A stretch of 64,000 nucleotides of DNA from the NCBI GenBank assembly GCA_030704425.1, contig JAPDHM010000001.1, forward strand, positions 1,426,001-1,490,000, written 5' to 3'. Of the stretch, positions 52,797-60,993 are shown one piece after another. The notes below the pieces were generated by a model. The model saw only the letters and a list, made by a program, of their open reading frames with translations. It did no database searches and was not told where the DNA came from. The DNA is from Rhodobacteraceae bacterium IMCC1909 (GTDB lineage: Bacteria; Pseudomonadota; Alphaproteobacteria; Rhodobacterales; Rhodobacteraceae). The position numbers and the translations under genes were made by a program. Numbering within the stretch: position 1 is the stretch's first letter; each line of letters opens with the position of its first letter.

Positions 52797-53349
52797 TCTT
52801 ATCGCCACCACAGCTTTGGGTGCGGCCGCCCCCTGTGTTGACCACCATGGTCCCATCAGCTTGACCGAAGAGCCTGGCTTCGCACTGGCCTCTATCGCGG
52901 CGCGGCGCGGAGGAGAGCGCACAACGATCTTGGCCATTCGCCGCATGATCGGGCCCACAGCGCCCAAAGCGGGGCACTGGGCCGGCGCGCGGATCATCGC
53001 TTTTTGGACTGGTCCCGATCAATGGATGCTTGAAGCGCCCTATGACAGTGAAGAATTTTTGTTTGAGCGGGCGATAAAGGAAGTCAAAGGCAAGGCCTCT
53101 ATCACCGAACAAACCGGGGCGTGGTGCCGCTTTGATCTGCGCGGCACAAATCTAGCTGCAGTTATGGAGCGGCTGTGTCCCATCAATATGGCCACATTCA
53201 CCACCGGAAGTGCCACTCGTAGCAGCATTCATCACCTTGGCTGTTTCGTGCTCTGCCGTAACGCCGATCACATCTCTATCTTAGGTCCTCGCTCTTCTGC
53301 AGCTTCGCTGCATCACGGCCTGCTAACCGCAATAAGAGCGGCGTTTTAA
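52789..53349 (+). CDS. soxG: Sarcosine oxidase subunit gamma
   Basis: A 186-residue gamma subunit with a folate-domain-like fold. The protein begins VHDLIATTALGAAAPCVDHH and has IAFWTGPDQWMLEAPYDS and EQTGAWCRFDLRGTNLAAVM ERL, the family blocks. The start is GTG 52789, inside the last codons of soxA (8-base overlap), since the nearby ATG at 52793 is out of frame. It ends the soxBDAG operon. No glyA, purU or folD gene follows here, unlike in many sox operons. Confidence 0.93.
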   Translation: MHDLIATTALGAAAPCVDHHGPISLTEEPGFALASIAARRGGERTTILAIRRMIGPTAPKAGHWAGARIIAFWTGPDQWMLEAPYDSEEFLFERAIKEVKGKASITEQTGAWCRFDLRGTNLAAVMERLCPINMATFTTGSATRSSIHHLGCFVLCRNADHISILGPRSSAASLHHGLLTAIRAAF

Positions 53350-53381
53350 ACCCACATATCGACACTCTCAAGTCCACAGTT

Positions 53382-54386
53382 TTATACCGACGGAACGGGC
53401 TTGTTCTCTTGTACGCGATACAGATTGATGCGCCTACGGTCATCTTGTGGGGAAATGCCGAATGCCTCCCGATAATGCCGCACCAAGGGGGTCGTTGAAC
53501 CATACCCCACCTGAAGAGCGATTTGTGCCATGCTATCTTTGGAATACATCACCAACTGCTTAGCCGCTTTCATCCGCAGCGATCGGTAGTAATGAGATGG
53601 GCTTTGCCCCGTTGCCTTTTTGAAACTCCGCTCAATCTGTCGAGAAGAGACCCCTACTTCGCCCGCCACCTCAGCGACTGAAATCGGCGTGTCGAGATGA
53701 GCCGCAAATACAGCCACCGCTTTCGCCACCACCTGTGGCAAGGTGGCATCTGTTGTGGCGCGTCGATAGGTTGGTATGCTTTGCCGGACCCCCTCGCCCC
53801 GCATCAGAGGGTGCTGGAACCAGCAGGCCACCTCCGTAGCCACATCCGACCCCAATCGATTTTCGATCAAACGCAGTGATAGATCAAAGGCCGCCGCAGC
53901 CCCAGACGCGGTGTAGCGACGATTGGACACTTCAATCACTTGATCAGAGGCTTGCACCTCTGGAAATTCCGAGCGGAAGGCTGCATCGTAGCACCAATGC
54001 ACAGAGACCACCTGCCCGGCCATCACCCCAGACCGGACCAATGGAAAAATCCCACCACTGACGCCTCCCAGAATACTGCCATGACGCGCCAGCGCCCGTA
54101 GCGCACCAAAACCCGCCTTTGGATTAGAAAATTGCCCTTTGGGCGAGCTCAGTAGGAAGACGTAATCGGGCCGCGTCAAATCAGACAGAGCCAAATCAGG
54201 ATCAAAGCTAATCCCAGCGCTCGAGTGCGTTTTTACCATATTCTCAGCGACAAGAGACCAAGAAAACGCATCCTGCCCAGATATCTCATTTGCCGCGCGC
54301 AGAGGTTCGATCATTGAGGTAAGGCAAGCCATCGGAAAGCCGTCAAAAATCAAGAAACCAATAGACTGGATTTTCGTGTCATTCAT
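53382..54386 (-). CDS. GlxA-type AraC family transcriptional regulator
   Basis: A 334-residue regulator with an N-terminal DJ-1/PfpI-like (class I amidotransferase-like) domain (IGFLIFDGFPMACLTSMIEP) and a C-terminal AraC DNA-binding domain with two helix-turn-helix motifs (SVAEVAGEVGVSSRQIERSF KKATG and MAQIALQVGYGSTTPLVRHY). Related proteins (GbdR, CdhR, SouR) sense betaine, carnitine or sarcosine. It is convergent with soxG and divergent from the XRE-cupin gene. Two starts three codons apart (54395 and 54386) are possible; neither has a strong ribosome site. Confidence 0.9.
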   Translation of the reverse strand: MNDTKIQSIGFLIFDGFPMACLTSMIEPLRAANEISGQDAFSWSLVAENMVKTHSSAGISFDPDLALSDLTRPDYVFLLSSPKGQFSNPKAGFGALRALARHGSILGGVSGGIFPLVRSGVMAGQVVSVHWCYDAAFRSEFPEVQASDQVIEVSNRRYTASGAAAAFDLSLRLIENRLGSDVATEVACWFQHPLMRGEGVRQSIPTYRRATTDATLPQVVAKAVAVFAAHLDTPISVAEVAGEVGVSSRQIERSFKKATGQSPSHYYRSLRMKAAKQLVMYSKDSMAQIALQVGYGSTTPLVRHYREAFGISPQDDRRRINLYRVQENKPVPSV

Positions 54387-54453
54387 AAATATCATACTAA
54401 CAGGAAAATTGATCCAGAGATCAAGAGGTCACACCATAATATTGAGGTCTATA

Positions 54454-55107
54454 ATGAATGTTGAAAAAATTACCCCAGACATGGTTGCAAAACTCACACA
54501 GGATCCTCACCGAATCACCGAAGGGCGTGAAAAAATTCTTGAGGTGGCCATTGGCCGTGAAGTGCGCGCGTTTCGGCGGAGCCAAGAAGTGACAGTCGCT
54601 GAGCTCGCCAACCTAACTGGCCTGTCGATTGGCATGCTTTCAAAGATTGAGAACGGCAACACTTCCCCTTCCCTAAAGACTTTACAGACCCTTGCCAATG
54701 CGCTGTCTGTGCCGCTCAGCGCGTTTTTACGCCGCTTTGAGGAGCACCGCGCAGCAGTACATACAAAGAACGGTGAAGGGGTTGAGACCGAGCGGGCCGG
54801 CACTCGGGCGGGCCATCAATATAATCTTCTGGGGCATATAGGCGCCAATACAAGCGGCGTAATCGTTGAGCCTTATTTGATTACCCTTTCAAACAAGGCC
54901 GATGTGTTCCCAACCTTCCAACACGGTGGAATTGAGACCATCTATATGCTAGAGGGCGAAGTCGATTACCGGCATGGAGATGAGGTCTACACGCTAACTG
55001 CCGGCGACACATTATTTTTTGATGCTGACAGCCCACATGGACCAGACAGGCTAGTACAACTGCCCGCCCGTTATCTCTCCATCATCAGTTACCCACAAAA
55101 TAGCTGA
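54454..55107 (+). CDS. XRE family regulator with C-terminal cupin domain
   Basis: A 217-residue PuuR/HipB-like regulator. The helix-turn-helix is VTVAELANLTGLSIGMLSKI ENGNTSPSL (about 47-75) and the cupin sensor domain occupies about 145-212 (FQHGGIETIYMLEGEVDYRH GD, then FFDADSPHGPDRL). Such proteins repress amine or amino-acid catabolic genes and bind a small effector in the cupin. ATG 54454 has GAGG six bases upstream. It sits between the sox and dmm operons and is convergent with dmmC, so either or both could be its targets. Confidence 0.9.
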   Translation: MNVEKITPDMVAKLTQDPHRITEGREKILEVAIGREVRAFRRSQEVTVAELANLTGLSIGMLSKIENGNTSPSLKTLQTLANALSVPLSAFLRRFEEHRAAVHTKNGEGVETERAGTRAGHQYNLLGHIGANTSGVIVEPYLITLSNKADVFPTFQHGGIETIYMLEGEVDYRHGDEVYTLTAGDTLFFDADSPHGPDRLVQLPARYLSIISYPQNS

Positions 55108-55134
55108 GTGCCTTAAAAGCTTTAGTCGAAAATT

Positions 55135-56202
55135 TTATCGCTGCAACAACGGGGTAATGTCTTCGTCCGGCCAAACTCCAAATGAGGTAGGCAGGCCATC
55201 GTCAAATTGTGACAAATATTCCAGCATCATAGGGCGATTTTCTATGAAACCTTTATAGGTGGCCAATTCCTCTGGCAAATCGCGCACCACACGATTCAAT
55301 CTGCGGCCCCATTTCGGCTTGGTTACGATATCCTGAAAGGACATCAAATAGCAGCGGATAGGAAAGACCAGCGCATTAGACCGCGGCAACCTAAAGAATG
55401 TTTGCAATTCAACGCGCAAATGCTGTTTCGCGCCAATATTTTCAGGGGTCAACGTGGTTTTTTGGATTCCCCATTTATGGTAGTTTTCTGGGCTTGTGTC
55501 GAGCAGCGGATTCACTGTCATGGTCCAATTCAATCGCCGTGCCGGTGCGCCTTGCCGGATGTTTAGCAAAAATTTCAAAGCGCGTTTGAATATGCCTTTT
55601 TCATGAGCCAAAGGCACAGGCGCGTGCCATTCAAAGAAATTCATTCCAATGTCAAAATCCAAGCTCCAATCCGCCTGGGTTGTAACCATGCCCGCATCCA
55701 TCCACAGATTATCTTTCCGCTGATCAAGAACACAAAAATCACCCTGTGTTTGCCGGGTAATATATTCCATAGGAGCATACGGTAGGGTAGTATCGTCCAT
55801 GAAGGTAAAATGATCTTCAATACCCAAAGGTTTGTTAATCCAATGCCATTTATGACCCTCGCGGTGCAATTCGAAAAGGTCCGGATAGTCTTCCGATTTT
55901 GACACCATGATCAATTCAAGCAAATCCCAACCAGCCAAGGCCATGTGCGGCAAGGATTGGCAGCGCAGCGGATCATCGTCCAGAACCTTCGCTCGGTCGG
56001 CCATCTCAGCCACATAATGTTCGTCCACATCAAAACGCTTTTCATAAACACTGTCGGCTGGGCCGCCTTGGTGCTGCTCCATATTCACAGCATACATGTA
56101 GCTGTCTTCGTGAAAGGGAAACGGGAAGCGGTCTATCGCACGTTGCGAGTTATGAAACGAATAGTCATCACGGAAGGTTTCATTATTAAATTGAAGCGTC
56201 AT
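55135..56202 (-). CDS. dmmC: Dimethylamine monooxygenase heme subunit (HODM alpha-like)
   Basis: A 355-residue protein of the heme-dependent oxidative N-demethylase (DUF3445) family. It begins with YSFHNSQRAIDRFPFPFHED and has ADWSLDFDIGMNFFEWHAPV P near the centre and RVELQTFFRLPRSNALVFPIR toward the end, all characteristic. In the studied dimethylamine monooxygenase this subunit binds heme in a PAS-like fold and hydroxylates the N-methyl group. Last gene of the D-A-B-C operon. Subunit lettering follows the gene order dmmDABC and may differ between databases. Confidence 0.88.
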   Translation of the reverse strand: MTLQFNNETFRDDYSFHNSQRAIDRFPFPFHEDSYMYAVNMEQHQGGPADSVYEKRFDVDEHYVAEMADRAKVLDDDPLRCQSLPHMALAGWDLLELIMVSKSEDYPDLFELHREGHKWHWINKPLGIEDHFTFMDDTTLPYAPMEYITRQTQGDFCVLDQRKDNLWMDAGMVTTQADWSLDFDIGMNFFEWHAPVPLAHEKGIFKRALKFLLNIRQGAPARRLNWTMTVNPLLDTSPENYHKWGIQKTTLTPENIGAKQHLRVELQTFFRLPRSNALVFPIRCYLMSFQDIVTKPKWGRRLNRVVRDLPEELATYKGFIENRPMMLEYLSQFDDGLPTSFGVWPDEDITPLLQR

Positions 56203-56215
56203 AGCCAGAATACTC

Positions 56216-57214
56216 CTATCGATTCAAAACAAGTGTCTTGCCCTCAAAACGGGACACGCAAGGCATGATCTTTTCACCAGAATTTTTTTCATCATCCTCT
56301 AGCCAATGATCCCTGTGAAGGAAGGTCCCATCACTGTCCAACACGTCAGTTTCACATTGCCCACACGCCCCACCACGGCATAGGTACGGCGCATCAACGC
56401 CAAGCCGCTCTATGGCCTCCAATAGACTTTCATGCGCACCCACTTCTAGAGTTAGTCCAGATTTGTTCAACCGGACCGCGAAGGGTTTTCCCGGTTGAGG
56501 CGCCAAGAATTCTTCATGATGAACATGGGCTAGTGGCCATCCGGAAGCTGTGGCAGTATTGCGCACCCAATCAATCATGCCTTTCGGCCCACAGACATAA
56601 AGATGTGTGCCGACTGGCTGTCCATCAAGTAAATTATCTAAATCAATAAATTGCTTTTCATCATCATAATAAATAGTGGTGGAATGAGGATAATGTCCAG
56701 TTAACTCGTCCACATAACTACCCAAATCCGGGCTGCGGCAGCTGTAATGTAATTCCCAATTTCCACCAGTGGCCTCCAACTGCTTAATCTGCGCCAAAAA
56801 CGGCGTGATCCCAATACCACCCGCAACAAACAAATGTTTACGCGCCCGCAAATCCAAAGCAAATAGATTCATCGGATAGCTCAGGACCATTTCATCACCA
56901 ACCTTTACTTTTCTATGCATAAATAGTGAACCGCCACGCCCCTGATCATCGCGGCGCACAGAGATAGCATATGTCCTCAGATCTGTAGGGTCTGACATTA
57001 AAGAGTAGGGATTCAGACGTTTCTTTTCACCATCCATCATTTCAACTACCGTATGGGCGCCACCAGAAAATGGTGGAAAATTAACCCCATCAACGCGTTG
57101 GAATTCAAAACGAGTCACAAGCGCGTTAAGGGAACTGATAGCCGAGACGCGCACGTAAAGCTTGTCAGCACCAAGGGTTTTAGGCGCAGTAGAATTTGGA
57201 GCATTAGCAGTCAT
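56216..57214 (-). CDS. dmmB: Dimethylamine monooxygenase reductase subunit
   Basis: A 332-residue phthalate-dioxygenase-reductase-like protein: an FMN/FAD-binding barrel (RLNPYSLMSDPTDLRTYAISV RR), an NAD(P)H-binding domain (LFVAGGIGITPFLAQIKQL) and a C-terminal plant-type ferredoxin domain whose cluster cysteines lie in CRGGACGQCETDVL and in the later MPCVSRF. It supplies electrons from NAD(P)H to the heme subunit. It overlaps dmmA by four bases and ends 13 bases before dmmC. Confidence 0.92.
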   Translation of the reverse strand: MTANAPNSTAPKTLGADKLYVRVSAISSLNALVTRFEFQRVDGVNFPPFSGGAHTVVEMMDGEKKRLNPYSLMSDPTDLRTYAISVRRDDQGRGGSLFMHRKVKVGDEMVLSYPMNLFALDLRARKHLFVAGGIGITPFLAQIKQLEATGGNWELHYSCRSPDLGSYVDELTGHYPHSTTIYYDDEKQFIDLDNLLDGQPVGTHLYVCGPKGMIDWVRNTATASGWPLAHVHHEEFLAPQPGKPFAVRLNKSGLTLEVGAHESLLEAIERLGVDAPYLCRGGACGQCETDVLDSDGTFLHRDHWLEDDEKNSGEKIMPCVSRFEGKTLVLNR

Positions 57215-57813
57215 GAATAAAGCTCCTTGAATGGAGGCACGCTGCCGGGTTTTTCCGCATCAATGCAAACGCCCTGAAAGGCCGCCAGCCTGCGCGAATA
57301 GTGATCTCGGACGAAGAGATTCAGACCGCAGTGGCTACATTGAAAAGGGTCAGTGGTCACATCCTCCGTTATCCCTTTGCAATGCACGCATTGCATGCGC
57401 CGAGCCACAGAGCCACGATGTTCAGTTTGAATGGCAGTGTAATCATAACCAGCCTGCATCGCTTCATTCAGCGCTTGGCCAATGAGCCCCTCGGTACCGG
57501 CCAAATAAATCTGCAAATCCATCGACGCATCCGACAACACTCGCTTGATCCGGCTGACCGCTGCGGAGTAGCTTGGGCCCTCATAATATTGCGCCGGGTT
57601 CAAAGCGTGCAACGCAGCTGCAAAATCTGTCGATTTGGGAATGTAGATAACATGCGCTTTGGCCACTAGCTCGGGCGCGCGGAAGGCAAGATCAATAAAC
57701 GCTGCAGCCCCTTCGGCATCAGCAATCATCAAATGAACTTTCCCAGGACGAGGTTCAAGAATGCCATAGACTGGCCGGCTTCGAATGCTTGGAGGAAATT
57801 GAAATGTAGACAT
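57211..57813 (-). CDS. dmmA: Dimethylamine monooxygenase subunit DmmA family
   Basis: A 200-residue protein. The N-terminal part is a Rossmann-like alpha/beta domain without obvious cofactor motif (KAHVIYIPKSTDFAAALHAL). The C-terminal 65 residues hold a zinc or iron ribbon: MQCVHCKGITEDVTTDPFQC followed by SHCGLNLFVRDHYSRRLAAF QG, the conserved end of the DmmA family. Its molecular role is not established; it is needed with the other subunits in the known enzyme. ATG 57813 (MSTFQFPP) follows a GGAGAAAGG; a longer reading would run into the dmmD end. Confidence 0.86.
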   Translation of the reverse strand: MSTFQFPPSIRSRPVYGILEPRPGKVHLMIADAEGAAAFIDLAFRAPELVAKAHVIYIPKSTDFAAALHALNPAQYYEGPSYSAAVSRIKRVLSDASMDLQIYLAGTEGLIGQALNEAMQAGYDYTAIQTEHRGSVARRMQCVHCKGITEDVTTDPFQCSHCGLNLFVRDHYSRRLAAFQGVCIDAEKPGSVPPFKELYS

Positions 57814-57880
57814 TCCGGACCTTTCTCCCGATTTTATAAATTTAGCCTGTTTGCATCGCAACAAACAGGCCTTCTCGTGA

Positions 57881-59026
57881 TCACCCTTTGACAGCTCGAA
57901 TAATTTTGTCCTTGTCATAGAAGGGCATTTCCGCCGCAACACAGGCAATTTCGGAACCGTCACCATTTCGAACAGTCAAAGATGTTCCCGCAACTGCGCA
58001 GGCCACAGGCATGCGAGCAATGCCAACATTGTGGTTGTTGACATCAGAATACATCCCGAATGTTACAACACCAATACTTTGCCCGTTTTGCAATAGTTCC
58101 GCGCCCTCATCAGCCGGAATTGTGCCTTCCAACTGCACGCCATATATTTTAAAACGTTCTTTGCCCTGAGCGGAATAGTGATTTTCTGCACCAATAAAGC
58201 CTGTCTTGCCAGGAGAAACGGTGAATTCTAAACCAAGCTCCCAAAGCGTATCTCCGCAAGTTTCATTGTCGAATGGGTAGGTTTCTGAATTGTCTCCCGG
58301 ATAAAACAGCAAATAGCTTTCCGTGCGCAACAAATCCAAAGTGGAAAACTGTACCGGACGAATTCCCATCTCGGCACCTTCCGAAAGGATGGAATCCCAA
58401 AGATGTACTGCATCTTTACGCCCACAAAATATTTCATAGCCGCGCTCACCAGTATAGCCAGTACGCGAGATCATCACTGCACGGCCGAACAGTTTAGTCT
58501 GAAGAATGCCAAAATACGCAAGATCCCGAATGCCGAGCACATGTTTTGCCAAGAAGTCTACAGCCACTGGGCCTTGCAGCGACATATCATGCATGTCGTC
58601 ATCAAACAGAACAGCACAGTTTTTGGAGGCAGCCACGGCTGAAAGTTGCTCCATGCCAGAGCCTGTCCCATGCACCACCAACCAACTGTTCACCGCTAGT
58701 CGATAGATCAAGCAATCATCCACAAATTTACCTTGATCATTCAAAATAGAAGCATAAACAGAACGACCAGGCATAATTTTTTCGACATTTCGAGTAGTCA
58801 CTCGGTCAATCACATAGGCAGCGTCGGGTCCAACCACATGGCATTTTTTCAACCCAGACACATCCATCAAACCAGCTTTAGTTCGAATAGCTTCATAATC
58901 CGCTTTCGCACGTTCCGGCGTGTGATCATAAAACCAAGCCGTTCCCATGCCGTTCCAATCTTCGAGTTCCCCACCAATTTCTGCGTGCCGGTGCGCAAGA
59001 GCTGAATGTCGCCAAATTATCGCCAT
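57881..59026 (-). CDS. dmmD: GcvT-like aminomethyltransferase of dmm operon
   Basis: A 381-residue homologue of the glycine-cleavage T protein. GLMDVSGLKKCHVVGPDAAY VIDRV, SRTGYTGERGYEIFC and LDLLRTESYLLFYPGD are T-protein blocks that bind tetrahydrofolate. In the dmm system it is thought to capture the formaldehyde released by demethylation as methylene-tetrahydrofolate. First gene of dmmDABC with GGAG seven bases before ATG 59026; a dyad ATTCAGACTGAAT lies 35 bases upstream of the start. Confidence 0.9.
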   Translation of the reverse strand: MAIIWRHSALAHRHAEIGGELEDWNGMGTAWFYDHTPERAKADYEAIRTKAGLMDVSGLKKCHVVGPDAAYVIDRVTTRNVEKIMPGRSVYASILNDQGKFVDDCLIYRLAVNSWLVVHGTGSGMEQLSAVAASKNCAVLFDDDMHDMSLQGPVAVDFLAKHVLGIRDLAYFGILQTKLFGRAVMISRTGYTGERGYEIFCGRKDAVHLWDSILSEGAEMGIRPVQFSTLDLLRTESYLLFYPGDNSETYPFDNETCGDTLWELGLEFTVSPGKTGFIGAENHYSAQGKERFKIYGVQLEGTIPADEGAELLQNGQSIGVVTFGMYSDVNNHNVGIARMPVACAVAGTSLTVRNGDGSEIACVAAEMPFYDKDKIIRAVKG

Positions 59027-59060
59027 AGGTTTTCTCCAAAAATTTAAAAAGTGCCTCTGT

Positions 59061-59073
59061 ATTCAGACTGAAT
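59061..59073. promoter_or_regulatory. ATTCAG-A-CTGAAT dyad upstream of dmmD
   Basis: A perfect 13-base dyad 35 bases before the dmmD ATG, with a further ACTGAA half-site at about 59090. A related ATTCA...TGAAT dyad lies at a similar distance from soxB. Candidate operator. Confidence 0.35.
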
Positions 59074-59156
59074 TTAAAACAAAAATCAATACTGAAAGGC
59101 AATTTTTTTTCCTGTCAGAGAAATTTTTTCTCTCCTTTACAAGACTTATGTATCAC

Positions 59157-59186
59157 AAAAATTGGGCCGCTTTAAAAGCGGCCCAA
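59157..59186 (-). terminator. Rho-independent terminator after amtB operon
   Basis: On the minus strand TTGGGCCGCTTT and AAAGCGGCCCAA form a perfect 12-bp inverted repeat with a single-base centre, followed by TTTTT. It lies 25 bases after the 56-residue gene and closes the amtB transcription unit, so dmmDABC has its own promoter. Confidence 0.9.
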
Positions 59187-59210
59187 GATTCACATTACTT
59201 TCCGCAATGC

Positions 59211-59381
59211 TTATTTTTCAAATTTTGCATATTGCTCATGTTCCGAACGGAACCCCGCCGCCAACACCCAGACGCAGAGCACAGCAGCAATTGCTGTGAA
59301 AATCCCTGGCCAAGAGGTATTTGCGAGCATAAACATCGGACCATCAACGACCGCCCAATCTGCTGTATCATATGGAAACAT
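59211..59381 (-). CDS. 56-residue single-helix membrane protein downstream of amtB
   Basis: A small protein beginning MFPYDTADWAVVDGPMFMLA, with one hydrophobic helix (WPGIFTAIAAVLCVWVLAAG F) and a charged C-terminal tail (RSEHEQYAKFEK). AGGAG lies seven bases before ATG 59381, and the gene sits 22 bases after amtB and before a strong shared terminator, so it is very likely real and co-transcribed. I recognise no family. An auxiliary subunit or regulator of the Amt channel is a reasonable guess. No glnK gene is adjacent, which would be the usual partner of amtB. Confidence 0.75.
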   Translation of the reverse strand: MFPYDTADWAVVDGPMFMLANTSWPGIFTAIAAVLCVWVLAAGFRSEHEQYAKFEK

Positions 59382-59403
59382 CTTATTACTCCTTAAACAT
59401 TGA

Positions 59404-60792
59404 TTAGCTAGAGGCCGGGCCAGAAGGCACAATACCTTCAGGATAGCCCTGTGCCGGAACTTTGACCGTATCAAGACCAGCTTCTTCTGCAGCTGCAGGG
59501 ACCCGCAGCATACCCATTTTCTTCAAAATAAGAGCAAATACCCATCCAGGGACAAAACCAAGAAGGAAGAAAACGACCGCACCGATAATTTGACCATAAA
59601 GCGTGATGACAGGCGCATTTTCAATAGCCAAGGCAGGGTAGCCTGACCCAAAGACACCCAGCATAATCACCCCATATAAACCAATTGTGCCATGCACGGT
59701 GACAGCGCCAACCGCATCATCAATTCCACGGCTCTCAAGCCATGTCGCAGCCGGTTTCAGGATTATGCCAGCAGACATCGCGATGATGAAAGCGAGCGCT
59801 GGAAAGTAAATATCCAAGCCAGAGGCTACTGAGATAATTCCAGCTAGAGCACCAGACATCATCCAAAACGGATCTTTGGTCCAAATCCAAGAGCCGATGA
59901 TCCCACCGGCAATCCCCATCAAAATATTAAAGGCCAACGCGGACAGAGTAATGGGTGTGCCATATATTGTCGCTTGCTTATCCGCAAACCAAGACCAAGC
60001 TTCACCAGGAGGGACGACACAAGCCATCAAGAAGCCCCAAAAACCTACAATAATTAGCATCAAGCCAACCACTGTTAGGGGCATGTTATGGCCAGCAATA
60101 TGATTTGCACTACCATCTACATTAAATTTACCGATCCGCGGACCGAGATGCATTAATACCCCCAGCGCAAAAAAGCCTGCAACTGCGTGGACAAGGCCAG
60201 CCGCGCCAAAATCGTGAACGCCCCATTGCGTGACCAACCAGCCATCTGCATGCCAGCCCCATGCCGCAGCGACAACCCAAGCAAAAGAACCAAGAACTAT
60301 TGCCAGGATAATAAAGCCAACGGTTTGGATTCGCTCGATGACCGCGCCAGACATTATGGAAGCGGTTGTCGCAGCAAACATGGCGAAGGCGCCAAAGAAC
60401 ACTCCAGAGATTTGGTCCGTTACGTTTGGTCCCATATATTGGGCTGATTCGCCCCAACCAAAGGCTATCGCATTAGCGTAGGCTGCACCGGAGATACCCA
60501 TTGGGCCTTCGCTAAATGTTAAGCCAGTCGGAAACCCCCAATATATCCACCAACCAAAAAAGTAAAAGGTTGGGATAATGAATGCGAAAGCCAGAATATT
60601 TTTGACCCCTGAAGACAAAACATTCTTCGCCCGTGAAGCCCCCATTTCATATGCTAAAAATCCCGCATGGATAATGATCATAAGCGGGATTGTTAAATAA
60701 TAATACACCTCTGCAAAGTTAGTGTTGGTAACACCAGAACTGGATTGCAATGCGGCCAGTTGCGCGGTGAGGTCTGCCAATTGTTGTTCCAC
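59404..60792 (-). CDS. amtB: Ammonium transporter family (Amt) channel
   Basis: A 462-residue Amt/Mep/Rh channel with about 11 helices. Both pore histidines of the family are present: in HDFGAAGLVHAVAGFFALGV and in VTVHGTIGLYGVIMLGVFGS. AMFAATTASIMSGAVIERIQ is the Phe-gate region. The start is GTG 60792 with AAGGAGGGAATTC ahead. Amt channels carry ammonium and also methylammonium. Its place between the dimethylamine monooxygenase and N-methylglutamate synthase operons, with no glnK, suggests a role in methylamine uptake or recapture, or in handling released ammonium. Confidence 0.9.
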   Translation of the reverse strand: MEQQLADLTAQLAALQSSSGVTNTNFAEVYYYLTIPLMIIIHAGFLAYEMGASRAKNVLSSGVKNILAFAFIIPTFYFFGWWIYWGFPTGLTFSEGPMGISGAAYANAIAFGWGESAQYMGPNVTDQISGVFFGAFAMFAATTASIMSGAVIERIQTVGFIILAIVLGSFAWVVAAAWGWHADGWLVTQWGVHDFGAAGLVHAVAGFFALGVLMHLGPRIGKFNVDGSANHIAGHNMPLTVVGLMLIIVGFWGFLMACVVPPGEAWSWFADKQATIYGTPITLSALAFNILMGIAGGIIGSWIWTKDPFWMMSGALAGIISVASGLDIYFPALAFIIAMSAGIILKPAATWLESRGIDDAVGAVTVHGTIGLYGVIMLGVFGSGYPALAIENAPVITLYGQIIGAVVFFLLGFVPGWVFALILKKMGMLRVPAAAEEAGLDTVKVPAQGYPEGIVPSGPASS

Positions 60793-60914
60793 GAATTCCC
60801 TCCTTGTACTTTACAATGCGCCTTTCAACTAAAAATACTCGACGCTGGCTGAAACAAATATGAAAAAATAAAATTTTGCTAGTATTTTTTGCCTACTGTG
60901 AAAAAAAGTTTCCC

Positions 60915-60969
60915 CATGGTTGAGCCATGCAAATTTTGGTGCTAACCTTCGATTCATACCCGTTCGGGT
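60915..60969. promoter_or_regulatory. Two dyads in the amtB-mgsA divergent promoter region
   Basis: CATGG-TTGAG-CCATG at 60915-60929 and ACCCG-TT-CGGGT at 60958-60969, the latter 25 bases before the mgsA ATG. Both are perfect inverted repeats in a 201-base region between divergent genes, so they are candidate operators for coordinated control. Confidence 0.35.
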
Positions 60970-60993
60970 CATTTACTGTGAAAGGAATGCCGC

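Noticed and set aside
60793-60993. Sigma-54 promoter for amtB (TGGCAC-N5-TTGC)
   Set aside because: The nearest match, TAGCACCAAAATTTGCA, has the wrong spacing and lacks the -24 GG.
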